64,000 bases of DNA. It comes from Planococcus halotolerans (GTDB lineage: Bacteria; Bacillota; Bacilli; Bacillales_A; Planococcaceae). Shown piece by piece: positions 46,710 through 55,704 of the stretch. Position 1 is the first letter of the stretch. The number at the start of each line of letters is the position of its first letter. The position numbers and the translations under genes are program-made. The notes beneath the pieces are model-generated. The model saw only the letters and a list, made by a program, of their open reading frames with translations, made no database searches and was not told the origin of the DNA. The DNA lies in assembly GCF_003289955.1 (NCBI RefSeq), contig NZ_QLZR01000002.1, positions 496,001-560,000 on the forward strand, read 5' to 3'.

Positions 46710-47825
46710 CTATAGCTCACTGAAATAACGATGGATAAAGCCAGGCATGAAATCCAGGATCTTTTCATCGGGATTTATTTTTGAATGATGAAGTCCGAAT
46801 TCCGAGTTAACACCAGCCCAGAACATCAATCCTGGTATCTGTTCAGTGAAATAGCCAAAATCTTCTCCGGTCATTGCGGCATCTGCGCGGACAGCTGTGA
46901 TGCCATCGGCCGATGAGGCAAACTCCAGAAAATGTTCAGCCAATTGCGCGTCGTTATCAACTTCCCTGTAGGAAGCTCCGTAATCTATCGATATACGGCA
47001 ATTATAACCTGTTTCAACCGCTTTACAGATTGCTTCTATGCGCTCTTTCATTTTCATCATGGAAGTATTATTCAAAGTCCTGATGGTGCCTTCCAAGCGG
47101 GCATTTTCAGCAATAATATTCTGGACGGTGCCCGCTGTAAACTTGCCGACCGTCAAAACCGCTGAATCCATTGGATCGATGCTGCGGCTGACAATCGTCT
47201 GAAGCTGCATTAAAAGTGAAGCTCCTGCCACTGCCATATCATCGGTGAAATGGGGAAATGCAGCATGGCCACCTTTTCCGTGCAAATCAATGAACAGTTC
47301 CGACGTATTGGCAAACAGCATGCCGGGTTTTGTTGAAACCGTGCCGACAGGCAGTTCCGGAGCCACGTGCATGGCATAAATTTCGTCAGGCCATAAATCC
47401 GGCCGCTCGCTTTTCAGCCAGTTTCTGAACGGCAAAGCACCTCCCGGCCCTTCTTCAGCCGGTTGAAAAAGCAATAGCACATCCTGTTTTATCGGATTTT
47501 CTATAAGACGGTCGAGCAATCCGACCGCATTGGCCATATGAACATCGTGTCCGCAGGCATGCATATAACCTGTATGCTCTGAACTGAAAGCAAGTCCGGT
47601 ATTTTCTTCTATCGGCAAGCCATCGATGTCAGTGCGCCAAGCGATTAGCTTGTTCGCATCCAAACCGCTTACTTTTACAGCGATGCCCGTTTGCCATTCT
47701 GCAATTTCCATTCTATCCTGCGGCAGCGAGCGAATCTGTTCGAGCAGATATTGCTGCGTTTTAAATTCGCGGAAACCGATTTCCGGTATTCTATGCAAAT
47801 CTCTTCTGATTTGTATAAGGTTCAT
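46710..47825 (-). CDS. N-acetyldiaminopimelate deacetylase (YkuR)
   Basis: 371-residue M20-family metallopeptidase homologue, the deacetylase of the acetyl branch of lysine/DAP synthesis. Motifs seen: MHACGHDVHMA with metal ligands, PAEEGPGGA, and EDFGYF. ATG 47825 follows AAGGGGCG and lies ten bases after dapH, so the two are an operon. The combination with dapH supports DAP rather than general amidohydrolase function. Confidence 0.92.
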   Translation of the reverse strand: MNLIQIRRDLHRIPEIGFREFKTQQYLLEQIRSLPQDRMEIAEWQTGIAVKVSGLDANKLIAWRTDIDGLPIEENTGLAFSSEHTGYMHACGHDVHMANAVGLLDRLIENPIKQDVLLLFQPAEEGPGGALPFRNWLKSERPDLWPDEIYAMHVAPELPVGTVSTKPGMLFANTSELFIDLHGKGGHAAFPHFTDDMAVAGASLLMQLQTIVSRSIDPMDSAVLTVGKFTAGTVQNIIAENARLEGTIRTLNNTSMMKMKERIEAICKAVETGYNCRISIDYGASYREVDNDAQLAEHFLEFASSADGITAVRADAAMTGEDFGYFTEQIPGLMFWAGVNSEFGLHHSKINPDEKILDFMPGFIHRYFSEL

Positions 47826-47835
47826 ATCTCGCCCC

Positions 47836-48549
47836 TTATAATTGACGAAGTTCTTGTTTGATTTCCGTTTTCGAGCGTGTTTTTTCATCCATCAATTTCA
47901 GTACACGAGCCGGTGTGCCGCCCACTACTGAATTTTCCGGTACATCTTCGATAACGATCGCTCCAGCGGCAACAACTGCTCCTTGTCCGATACGAACGCC
48001 TTCCAGAACTACAGCGTTAGCGCCGATCATTACATTGTCTTCAACAATAACCGGAGTTGCAGAAGCCGGTTCAATTACGCCTGCAAGCACTGCGCCTGCG
48101 CCGATGTGGCAATTCTTGCCGACAGTAGCACGGCCGCCCATGATTACGCCCATATCAATCATCGTACCGTCGCCGATTACCGACCCGATATTGATGACTG
48201 CGCCCATCATGATGATGCAATTATTTCCGATTTCCACATTTTCACGGATAAATGCGCCAGGTTCGATGCGGCTGTTGATGTTTTTCAGATCCAGCATCGG
48301 AATCGCTGAATTGCGGCGATCATTTTCTACTACGTGGTCTTCAATTGCAGCTTCGTTTTCTTTTAATGCTTTTTCAATATCTGACCATTCGCCGAATACG
48401 GTGGCATGAGCACCTTCGCCGAAAACTTTTGCAGACTCTCCGAAATTCAATGAGGCAACGCCTTCACCTTTTACATAAACTTTTACAGGTGTTGATTTCT
48501 TTGCATTCTGTATGTACGAAATAATTTCATTTGCATCCATTTGTTTCAT
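47836..48549 (-). CDS. dapH: Tetrahydrodipicolinate N-acetyltransferase
   Basis: 237 residues. Left-handed beta-helix acyltransferase that acetylates tetrahydrodipicolinate. N-terminal [15 protein letters not shown] and the hexapeptide repeats ([20 protein letters not shown] and following) are typical of DapH. ATG 48549 has GAGG upstream; a TATAAT box occurs at 48588-48583 (minus strand). Supplies meso-DAP for peptidoglycan and lysine. Confidence 0.95.
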   Translation of the reverse strand: MKQMDANEIISYIQNAKKSTPVKVYVKGEGVASLNFGESAKVFGEGAHATVFGEWSDIEKALKENEAAIEDHVVENDRRNSAIPMLDLKNINSRIEPGAFIRENVEIGNNCIIMMGAVINIGSVIGDGTMIDMGVIMGGRATVGKNCHIGAGAVLAGVIEPASATPVIVEDNVMIGANAVVLEGVRIGQGAVVAAGAIVIEDVPENSVVGGTPARVLKLMDEKTRSKTEIKQELRQL

Positions 48550-48615
48550 CAATTAAAACCTCTTTCTATAGTTGATGGTGTAATTATAACGGAAACAGGA
48601 AGAGATTTCATTACT

Positions 48616-49491
48616 CTAGTCTAATAAAGCGGCATGTTTTTGCACAATTTCAACAAAAGCAGATACTTGTCGCAATTCAAATGCCGAATCATAACCGATG
48701 AGCCAGGTATCCCTGGTCAACTCGAGCTCTTCTGCGTTGCTTGCCAAAGCAACTGTATGGACATCTTCTGTTCCATTTAAAGTTATGGCTGGGAGAATTG
48801 CGTAACCGATGCCATTGACTGCCATTTGTTTGCAAGTTTCTATTTGATCCACTGTAATTTGCCTTTTGGGATTGGAAGCAAAGTGTTTTTGCCACCATTG
48901 CTGAATTTCTTCGTAATAATTGGAATCGCTTTTAAATTGGATGAAAGGCCGTTCAGTTTCCATCACCTGCTCCAATGAATCAATTTCTTTATCAACCAGG
49001 TACAAGGTATCCCGGAACAAATGAATCTTCTTCCCTTTCCAATCCGTATGTCCCCTCACTATTCCAATGTGGGCTTCCCCTTCATACAAAGCTCTTGTAA
49101 TTTCTGAACTCCATCCCGTGATCAGCTGGATTTTAGCCTGGGGATATAAAGTTACAAAATCCTTCAGCACTTTTGGCAGCCAATTTTGGCCGATGATGGA
49201 AGCACAGGCTATTTTCAATGTGCCATGCACTTTTGACGTCAGCGTATGAAGCACTTCGAAAACTTCTTCTTTGCGCTGCAGCATCTCATTTGCATAATTA
49301 ATGACCAATTCTCCTGCCGGCGTCGGCGTCAGCCCTTTTTGTGAGCGGATGAATAATTGCTGGCCCCATTCTTTTTCAATGGATTGCAGCCTTTGGGACA
49401 AAGCGGGCTGGGAAAGAAAGAGCCGTTCAGAGGCTTTTCTCATATTTCCTTCTTCAGCCAGGATTTTTATAATCATTTCTTCATTGGACAT
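48616..49491 (-). CDS. ccpC: LysR-family regulator, CcpC-like
   Basis: 291 residues. N-terminal winged HTH (NMRKASERLFLSQPALSQRL) and LysR substrate-binding domain with the stretch GTLKIACASIIGQNWLPKVL, close to what I recall of B. subtilis CcpC, the citrate-responsive repressor of citB/citZ. The neighbourhood with ykuQR supports that. The start ATG 49491 overlaps the upstream MFS gene by 11 bases (GGAGTG site inside it), so the two are co-transcribed; a role in controlling the exporter is an alternative. Confidence 0.7.
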   Translation of the reverse strand: MSNEEMIIKILAEEGNMRKASERLFLSQPALSQRLQSIEKEWGQQLFIRSQKGLTPTPAGELVINYANEMLQRKEEVFEVLHTLTSKVHGTLKIACASIIGQNWLPKVLKDFVTLYPQAKIQLITGWSSEITRALYEGEAHIGIVRGHTDWKGKKIHLFRDTLYLVDKEIDSLEQVMETERPFIQFKSDSNYYEEIQQWWQKHFASNPKRQITVDQIETCKQMAVNGIGYAILPAITLNGTEDVHTVALASNAEELELTRDTWLIGYDSAFELRQVSAFVEIVQKHAALLD

Positions 49492-50959
49492 TTTTCTTCA
49501 CTCCTTTATCCCGCGGCAGGCCAAAAATCAGCAGTAAACTGATGACAGCAAAAACAGCCATCACTGCATAAACATTCTGCAATGCCATTGACAATCCTTC
49601 CTGTAAATAACGCAATGTTTCAGCGGGCATCCCTTCCCTGCTTTCCACAGTCAGAAGCGTATTGATGGAATCGAGGTCGTAACCTTCTTCGCTGTTTGAG
49701 AAATACTTCAAAAGCGATGTGTTGAGAACTGTACCCAGAAGTGCTACCCCAATAGTGCTGCCAAGGTTCCGCATAAACATGTTTGATGCGGTCGCAACGC
49801 CGCGTTTTTCATAAGTGACAGCACTTTGAATCGAAACGATGAAAGCAGTGCTTGTCAACCCCATTCCGATGCCGATGACAAAACTTGATAAAGCCGCCCA
49901 CCACGGTCCTGCTTCAGGACGCATAAGAACGAATAAGGCAGCTCCTGCCACCAGGAACATTCCACCGGCAAGCGAAGTCCGGAAGTATCCGAATCTGATC
50001 AGCAATCTCCCGGATAAAGTTGCAGCAATTGGCCACCCGATCGACATGGCAGTCAACGTAAAACCGGCAATTGCAGCAGGCTGTTCCATGACCCCTGTGA
50101 CGTAGGTCGGCAGATAACTCGAAACAGAGATTAAAATGATGCCTGTAGTGAGGGAAACAAGATTGGCATAAAGAATGGTTTTATTTTTCCATATTTCAAA
50201 AGGCATGATCGGGTCTTTCACTTTTCGTTCAACATAAACGAATAAGGTAATTGCGGTCACTGCGACTGCAATAAGAATTCCTGTCGAAGCTGAAATCCAG
50301 TCGAAGCCGACCCCACCTTCAACCAATAAGTATAACAAGCTTACCAAGCCGATTGTCAGAAGCACAGCACCGGCATAATCGATGGATGGTTTCCCGCTTT
50401 TCTTCGGTTCCTTCAAAAAAAGAAGTACTCCGGCGAGTGCCAGAATTCCAAGCGGGATATTTACCCAAAATACGTATTCCCAACCGACAGTAGCCACCAG
50501 GATTCCGCCAATAGCAGGCCCGGAAACCGCGGAAATGCCCCAGACGCTTGAAAGGTATCCCTGTATTTTAGCCCGCTCTTCAGCTGAATAGATATCTCCC
50601 ACAATTGTCGTAGCAATCGGCAAGACTGCTCCAGCTCCCATTCCCTGTATCAGACGGTAAATGATCAATTGATCCATCGAATTGGCAAGGCCGCACATCA
50701 ATGAACCGACAAGGAATAATATGATGCCAAAAGCGAAAATCGGTTTACGGCCAAAGATGTCGGAAAGTTTTCCATAGATAAGAACGGTCACAGTATTCAT
50801 CAGAAGATATGCTGAAAAGACCCAGCTGTATTTTGAAAATCCACCTAAATCTGCTGCAATGCTTGGCATGGCAGTGGCCACAATAGTCGCCTCTACTGCA
50901 CCTACGAACATCGCCAGCATGACAGAAGCCAGCACGAGTGGACGATTTGTCGTCTTCAT
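49481..50959 (-). CDS. MFS transporter, DHA2 (14-helix) drug efflux type
   Basis: 492 residues with about 14 membrane helices. GKLSDIFGRKPIF (motif A) and WGISAVSGPAIGG (motif C) identify a drug:H+ antiporter of the EmrB/QacA group. Start ATG 50959 with GAGGG upstream. It is co-transcribed with the LysR gene that follows. Substrate unknown. Confidence 0.9.
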   Translation of the reverse strand: MKTTNRPLVLASVMLAMFVGAVEATIVATAMPSIAADLGGFSKYSWVFSAYLLMNTVTVLIYGKLSDIFGRKPIFAFGIILFLVGSLMCGLANSMDQLIIYRLIQGMGAGAVLPIATTIVGDIYSAEERAKIQGYLSSVWGISAVSGPAIGGILVATVGWEYVFWVNIPLGILALAGVLLFLKEPKKSGKPSIDYAGAVLLTIGLVSLLYLLVEGGVGFDWISASTGILIAVAVTAITLFVYVERKVKDPIMPFEIWKNKTILYANLVSLTTGIILISVSSYLPTYVTGVMEQPAAIAGFTLTAMSIGWPIAATLSGRLLIRFGYFRTSLAGGMFLVAGAALFVLMRPEAGPWWAALSSFVIGIGMGLTSTAFIVSIQSAVTYEKRGVATASNMFMRNLGSTIGVALLGTVLNTSLLKYFSNSEEGYDLDSINTLLTVESREGMPAETLRYLQEGLSMALQNVYAVMAVFAVISLLLIFGLPRDKGVKKNVQ

Positions 50960-50990
50960 AAGATAAGGCCCTCTTTTCAAACTACACAAC

Positions 50991-51020
50991 AAAAAAGGCC
51001 TCTTCCCACGAGGCCTTTCA
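50991..51020 (-). terminator. Terminator of the CBS-domain gene
   Basis: AAAGGCCTC pairs with GAGGCCTTT around seven bases; the minus strand ends in TTTTTT. Confidence 0.85.
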
Positions 51021-51021
51021 T

Positions 51022-51471
51022 TCAGTGATTATTTCGGATCTGGTAAATCTGCTTTTTTAATTGTTTCAACACGACGCGCCTAGTCAGAATGCCCATGAAC
51101 ATTCCTTCATCATCGACTACACAAAGGAAGTTTTGGTCAATTAAAAGATCAAGTGCTTTTTGAAAGCGTTCAGTTATTTTTATCAAAGTGATATCCGTCT
51201 GCATAATATCCTGGACTTTTATCTCCGGCAATTTTTCATATTCAATATGGTCGAGCCCTAGGATGGATTCTGTAATCCGCTGTGTATTGATCAACCCTTG
51301 AAAACGGTATTTCATATCCAATACCGGAATCGCCGAATAACCCGTTTTCGTTAAAACAAGCAATGCGTGTTCAGCACTATTGCCCAACTGGACGTGTGCA
51401 ACCTTTTCTGAGGAAATAATATAGTCTTCTATTTGAGTTTCAAGAAAGTCTTTGCTAGGTAATGAAATCAT
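51022..51471 (-). CDS. darB: CBS-domain c-di-AMP receptor DarB (YkuL/CbpB)
   Basis: 149 residues, two CBS motifs (about 15-70 and 85-142). Homologues in Bacillus and Listeria bind c-di-AMP and, when unliganded, stimulate Rel (p)ppGpp synthesis and, in B. subtilis, pyruvate carboxylase. Sequence features: AEHALLVLTKTGYSAIPVLD and VVDDEGMFMGILTRRVVL. Position next to fadH-ykyB matches ykuL. pycA, a possible partner, is 45 kb away in this window. Confidence 0.85.
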   Translation of the reverse strand: MISLPSKDFLETQIEDYIISSEKVAHVQLGNSAEHALLVLTKTGYSAIPVLDMKYRFQGLINTQRITESILGLDHIEYEKLPEIKVQDIMQTDITLIKITERFQKALDLLIDQNFLCVVDDEGMFMGILTRRVVLKQLKKQIYQIRNNH

Positions 51472-51571
51472 GCGCTCTACTCCTTTTGCATCATATATTG
51501 ATGCTAATCACTCCGAGTACATCATAACACATCACTAAATTTGAAACTATTTAAAAGAGAGTATTATTTAC

Positions 51572-52339
51572 TTAAAAAGGAAATTTGTTCAGCCATTGCC
51601 CACCGTCCAGGGTCACGATTTCCCCGTTCATGTATGAAGCTTTATCTGACATGATAAAAGCAGCTAATTCTGCTATTTCTTCCGGCTTGCCCAAACGGCC
51701 AAGTGGAATCGATTCAATTGTGCGCTTCGCCGCTTTTTCCGATTCCCACAACTTGTCTGCTCCGCCAGTTCGTTCAATCGGACCCGGTGCAATGCCGTTT
51801 ACGCGAATTCCGAATTGTGTTCCCCATTCCACAGCAAGAGTGCGGGTCAATGACATGACCCCTGCTTTTGCGGCAGCTGAGTGTGCTACTCCAGCTCCGG
51901 CATTCCAGGCATACGTAGCAAGCATGTTCAGGATATTGCCTTTCGTACCGTTTTCAATCCAATAATTTCCGACGGCATGTGAACAGAAAAATGTTCCATT
52001 CAATACAATATCAACAACCGACTTCCAGCCGTTCGGCGATAGTTTTTCAGCATGTACAATGAAGTTTCCAGCAGCATTATTCACAAGGCCGTCAATTCGG
52101 CCAAATTTTTCATGGGCAAATTTAACCATGGCTTTTGCATGCTCAGGTTCACGGACATCCATTTGAAAAACTTCTACTGTACCTTTAGAGTCTGCCATGT
52201 TTTTAACAGCTTCATTAAGTTTTTCCATGTCTCTCCCTGTAATTATCACATTCGCTCCTTCGGAAGCGAACTTTTCCGCCATATGGTACCCCATCCCACT
52301 TGATCCGCCCGTCACGATAATTGTTTGATCTTGAAACAT
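51572..52339 (-). CDS. fadH: 2,4-dienoyl-CoA reductase (FadH/YkuF)
   Basis: 255-residue short-chain dehydrogenase for degradation of unsaturated fatty acids. NADPH site TGGSSGMGYHMAEKFA, NNAAGNF, and GIAPGPIERTGG are present. A Tyr-x-x-x-Lys is not seen at the usual place; HSAAAKAG is there instead, as in dienoyl-CoA reductases, which use a different catalytic Tyr/Lys arrangement. AGGAGG precedes the ATG. No FadR-like palindrome was found upstream. Confidence 0.88.
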   Translation of the reverse strand: MFQDQTIIVTGGSSGMGYHMAEKFASEGANVIITGRDMEKLNEAVKNMADSKGTVEVFQMDVREPEHAKAMVKFAHEKFGRIDGLVNNAAGNFIVHAEKLSPNGWKSVVDIVLNGTFFCSHAVGNYWIENGTKGNILNMLATYAWNAGAGVAHSAAAKAGVMSLTRTLAVEWGTQFGIRVNGIAPGPIERTGGADKLWESEKAAKRTIESIPLGRLGKPEEIAELAAFIMSDKASYMNGEIVTLDGGQWLNKFPF

Positions 52340-52436
52340 CCCAAATTCCTCCTTTTGTCCTTCTTTGATTTTTGTATGTAATTTTGCCGAATTACGCCTA
52401 TTTCCTTAAATGAACCAATATTCCTGATACTTGTTA

Positions 52437-52465
52437 TACACATTGCAAGAAAATTTTGATATAAT
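52437..52465 (+). promoter_or_regulatory. Sigma-A promoter of ykyB
   Basis: TACACA (52437-52442), 17-base spacer, TATAAT (52460-52465) with TG one base before it (extended -10). ykyB ATG is 44 bases downstream. Confidence 0.65.
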
Positions 52466-52508
52466 GAAGATGTTTTATGAATAAAAACCCGATGAAAGGA
52501 ATGAGCCT

Positions 52509-52970
52509 ATGTCTAACTCCAGAATGGATACTGAAATTGCTCAGGCAATATTCACTGTCAACAGGCACGCAAAGACCGCTTCAGACAATCATTATTTATA
52601 TGCCTTAAAAAAAGAAGCATTAAATAAAATGATTCTTCAGGACCGCGCTCAGAAAATAGGGCTGCACTTCAGTAAAAACCCCCGTAAAAGCCAACAGCAA
52701 TCTTCTGTCCTCGTAAAGTGTGGAGATTATTATTTTCACATGCTGCCGAAAAAAGAAGACTTTGAGAATCTCGACCATCTCGGCCACCTTGATGAATCTT
52801 ACCGAAACCCGGCAAGCAGGATGAATCTTCGTTCAGCCAAAGAAATCCTGAGTGAATTGACCGGCCTGCAGCCTGTAAAAAAAGAAACAAGCGTTTCCAA
52901 TCCGGGAAAGGCCTATCAGCCCCGGGAAATGAACAGATTCTATTCACCTAAAAAATCATATTTCGACTGA
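52509..52970 (+). CDS. ykyB: YkyB family protein
   Basis: 153 residues, basic, soluble. Family features: IAQAIFTVNRHAKTASDNHY at the start and the central LVKCGDYYFHMLP. Function unknown. AAAGGAATG lies upstream of the ATG. It is divergent from fadH as in B. subtilis. A weak terminator hairpin follows. Confidence 0.9.
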   Translation: MSNSRMDTEIAQAIFTVNRHAKTASDNHYLYALKKEALNKMILQDRAQKIGLHFSKNPRKSQQQSSVLVKCGDYYFHMLPKKEDFENLDHLGHLDESYRNPASRMNLRSAKEILSELTGLQPVKKETSVSNPGKAYQPREMNRFYSPKKSYFD

Positions 52971-52974
52971 CACA

Positions 52975-53007
52975 GAGAGCCGGGACTAAATTGTCTTCGG
53001 CTCTTTA
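52975..53007. terminator. Weak terminator between ykyB and ykwC
   Basis: AGAGCCG pairs with CGGCTCT with a 15-base interior that can add GAC/GTC; T-rich on the plus side. Confidence 0.5.
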
Positions 53008-53873
53008 TAATTGCTGTCTTCATACTGTACGATCAATGCCTGCGTCCCCTTATCCTGGTATCCTTTTTCCGACAAACTTTCAAACAGTCTGAGTGAGAGC
53101 TGGAGCGCGGGAAGTTCAAGTCCCATGGCTTCCGCTTCTTCTGTCGCAATTCGCATATCTTTTATGAAATGTTTGATATAGAAACCAGGTTCAAAGTTGC
53201 GCGAAATCATTTTCGGTGCCAGATTCGACAGCGACCAGGAACCTGCAGCTCCGGATGAAATCGACAGCAATACAGTTTCAGGATCCAGTCCGGCTTTCAA
53301 CGCATAAATCAATGATTCGCTCACACCCATCATATTTGAAGCGATGATGATCTGATTGCACATTTTAGTATGCTGTCCTGACCCCGCCGATCCCTGATAG
53401 ACAATATTTCCACCGAATAGATCCAGTAATGGCTGAACTTGTTTAAATGTACTTTTTTCTCCGCCGACCATAATGGACAATAAACCATTTCTTGCCCCAA
53501 TATCACCGCCTGAAACAGGCGCGTCCAAAGCTGCTAGACCCTTTTGCAGAGCTGCCTTGAAAATGTCCCTTGCAAGTTCGGGCTTGGATGTGGTCATATC
53601 GACCAGCACGGTTCCTTCTTTGGCGTTGTTAATGATTCCTTCATCACCAAAATAGATTTCTTCCACGTCTGAAGGATATCCCACCATTGTAAAAATAACT
53701 TCCGAATCTGCAGCAACCAATTTAGGGGAATCTTGCCATTTTGCTCCCGCTTCCAGTAAATTCTGGGCCTTTGAAGAAGTCCGCGTATAGATTGAAACTT
53801 CGTGCCCCTCTTCAAGAAGATGCTTGACCAGGCTATTTCCCATAACTCCTGTCCCGATAAATCCAATCTTCAT
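52986..53873 (-). CDS. ykwC: YkwC-like beta-hydroxyacid dehydrogenase
   Basis: 295 residues, 6-phosphogluconate/3-hydroxyisobutyrate dehydrogenase family. NAD site GFIGTGVMGNSLVKHL, substrate motif DAPVSGGDIGARNG, and catalytic lysine in GQHTKMCNQ are present. Likely reduces or oxidises a small beta-hydroxyacid; substrate unknown. AAGGAGG precedes ATG. Confidence 0.9.
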   Translation of the reverse strand: MKIGFIGTGVMGNSLVKHLLEEGHEVSIYTRTSSKAQNLLEAGAKWQDSPKLVAADSEVIFTMVGYPSDVEEIYFGDEGIINNAKEGTVLVDMTTSKPELARDIFKAALQKGLAALDAPVSGGDIGARNGLLSIMVGGEKSTFKQVQPLLDLFGGNIVYQGSAGSGQHTKMCNQIIIASNMMGVSESLIYALKAGLDPETVLLSISSGAAGSWSLSNLAPKMISRNFEPGFYIKHFIKDMRIATEEAEAMGLELPALQLSLRLFESLSEKGYQDKGTQALIVQYEDSNYKEPKTI

Positions 53874-53935
53874 ATGTATCCTCCTTTTTCAATCTATCTT
53901 CAGTTTAGCAAAAATCTTCTGTATATTCACTATTT

Positions 53936-54137
53936 AGAAAAGAAATGCGACTACGCCCGTTAAGCTCTGACAGGCAAGAGATGGAACAAATGGAATTTGG
54001 TCCATCTCTTTGCGACGAAGCTAGCGTAGCGATGCAGGAGCAATATGGTTTTAGACGATTTGGCGAAGCGGCATCATTTCAGCCGCACAGCCAAAGTGGC
54101 TTATGACCCGAAGAGCTGGGCCGTAGGAGTCTGGACA
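53936..54137. repeat. Palindromic repeat unit carrying a second short element
   Basis: Unit 1 of three tandem members of the intergenic family. Inside it lies AAGAGATGG...CCATCTCTT, a hairpin, followed by the core TTTGCGACGAAGC...GATGCAGGAGCA (54009-54042). The right end GGCTTATGACCCGAAGAGCT with AGTCTGGACA matches other members. The copy at 58806-59047 carries the same insertion. Confidence 0.8.
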
Positions 54138-54140
54138 CTA

Positions 54141-54258
54141 GAAAAGCGACAGCGACCGTTAAGCTCTGAAAGGCATAAGACAGAACAGCAGAGTGGCCTT
54201 AGCCATGGCAGCTGGGCTGGCTTATGACCCGAAGAGCTGGGCCGCGGGAGTCTGGACA
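54141..54258. repeat. Palindromic repeat unit 2
   Basis: Starts GAAAAGCGACAGCGACCG and ends GCGGGAGTCTGGACA. The interior reads GTGGCCTTAGCCATGGCAGCTGGGCTGGCTTATG in two overlapping stems and is an empty site for the nested type of insertion seen near 16 kb. Confidence 0.75.
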
Positions 54259-54260
54259 AT

Positions 54261-54382
54261 AGAAAAGCGACCGCGCCAGTTAAGTCCCGACAAGCGCTGG
54301 AGGGTTTGACCTGCATGGCGTTTTTTGCCATGAAGGACAAATCCGAAGCGACTCGAGGGATTGGGCCGTGGGAGTCTGGACA
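54261..54382. repeat. Palindromic repeat unit 3
   Basis: Starts AGAAAAGCGACCGCGCC and ends GGGAGTCTGGACA, with an interior ATGGCGTTTTTTGCCAT hairpin and GCGACTCGAGGGATTGGG near the right. Beyond it, 54383-54489 holds no recognisable feature and leads into the downstream end of the next gene. Confidence 0.75.
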
Positions 54383-54489
54383 AAAAAAAAATCCAAAAAA
54401 AGAAGCCGATCCAGTTAAGGACCGACCACAAAAGGGGGAAATGAGAATGTTGCTGTGTTCTTTAATAGTATGCCCAGATAAATATGGCT

Positions 54490-55704
54490 TTAAACATTTT
54501 CCCTAAAAAAATTTTTATTTATTTTTTCCAGTTCTTCAACGAAAGGAGACGCTTCACTGGCGGCTATTAATCCGTCGCTGTATCGTACCTTATCATAAGT
54601 TTTAAAAAAGAATTCCGTAAACGGCAATTCCTCACGTTGAGCCCATTCCCTGACCGTTTCATGTTCCATGCGGCCCTTTTCAGCTTCGGTTGCCTGTGTT
54701 TCAAACTCCCTGAATGCTTTCCGGATTTCATGGATATCGACTAGATCGTACCCTCTGGCCGGTTTTGGTTCTTGGGTTTTATCGGCAACTTCAGAAAAAC
54801 GGATGACTTCAGCAATAGATTCCTCTTTTTGATTGGCTAGATCCGGTTTTATCTTCCGGATCAGCAGAATCCCGATAATCACCGCAAGGACAATACCTAT
54901 TCCTGCAATGATTGTATAATCGAATTCCATCGCACCCTGTGAATAAGGGATATCCTCCGTCTGTTCCGCTTGTTGTTCCATATTGCTCAGATTATCCTGC
55001 ATCTCTTCTTCGTTGGAAAGTCCGTTCACAATATTCACCAGCCAATTTAACACGCCTGCAAATGGCCATAAGACCACTGCCAGTATGCCCCCGAAAATCG
55101 TCCCGGCCAGTTGCCGCGCTTCATCAGCCAGTAAATAAACAACGAATGCCACTGCGCCGGAAATGGCGATAATGCCGGCTGAACCGGCAAGTGCCTGCCA
55201 GAATTTCGCGCCTTCCTGCCTAGCGGCAAAATACCGGTAAAGCAAACGTGATACGGTGTAGAAAATAATGGCTGCTGCTGCAACTGGAAACAACAGAAGC
55301 TGTGAACTGCCCAGCGGGTTGAAGATACTCAAAATCAATGCAATGGTGAATATCACCAAATACATTATTATGAAAGGACTTTCTCCGCTGCTTTTATCTT
55401 CTATCTCAGAAAATCTGGCATGCAGGCGGTATAAAGAAATAATTGTTAAAACGATGAACGTACCGACCGTCACCCCGGCAAACACAGATAACGCCATTAC
55501 CAGGCCGGCTGCAATCAGAACAGGTGCCGGATTGTAAGGCTTCCGCCAGCTGACGGCTGCGGCTGTCAATGCTGATGCCAGCACTAACCCCAGCCAGATT
55601 AAAACCAAAGGAAATCTGGCTCCGGCGTCGATAAACAGAAATACAAATGAGAGGAGGAAAGCATCCTGAATATACGCGGTGACCGAAGAAAATCTGGCAG
55701 TCAT
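54490..55704 (-). CDS. Multi-pass membrane protein with DUF4129-like C-terminus
   Basis: 404 residues. Six to eight membrane helices in the first 250 residues, a Gln/Glu-rich loop, one more helix, then a cytoplasmic C-terminal domain (EIRKAFREFETQATEAEKGR, then ETVREWAQREELP) resembling DUF4129. In many Bacilli the third gene after MoxR and DUF58 is a larger YebA-type protein with a transglutaminase-like domain as well; none is visible here. ATG 55704 overlaps the DUF58 stop (ATGA). Confidence 0.78.
   Translation of the reverse strand: MTARFSSVTAYIQDAFLLSFVFLFIDAGARFPLVLIWLGLVLASALTAAAVSWRKPYNPAPVLIAAGLVMALSVFAGVTVGTFIVLTIISLYRLHARFSEIEDKSSGESPFIIMYLVIFTIALILSIFNPLGSSQLLLFPVAAAAIIFYTVSRLLYRYFAARQEGAKFWQALAGSAGIIAISGAVAFVVYLLADEARQLAGTIFGGILAVVLWPFAGVLNWLVNIVNGLSNEEEMQDNLSNMEQQAEQTEDIPYSQGAMEFDYTIIAGIGIVLAVIIGILLIRKIKPDLANQKEESIAEVIRFSEVADKTQEPKPARGYDLVDIHEIRKAFREFETQATEAEKGRMEHETVREWAQREELPFTEFFFKTYDKVRYSDGLIAASEASPFVEELEKINKNFFRENV

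Noticed and set aside
47858-48409. 183-residue plus-strand frame
   Set aside because: Antisense shadow of dapH; the beta-helix repeats of dapH cause its apparent repeats.
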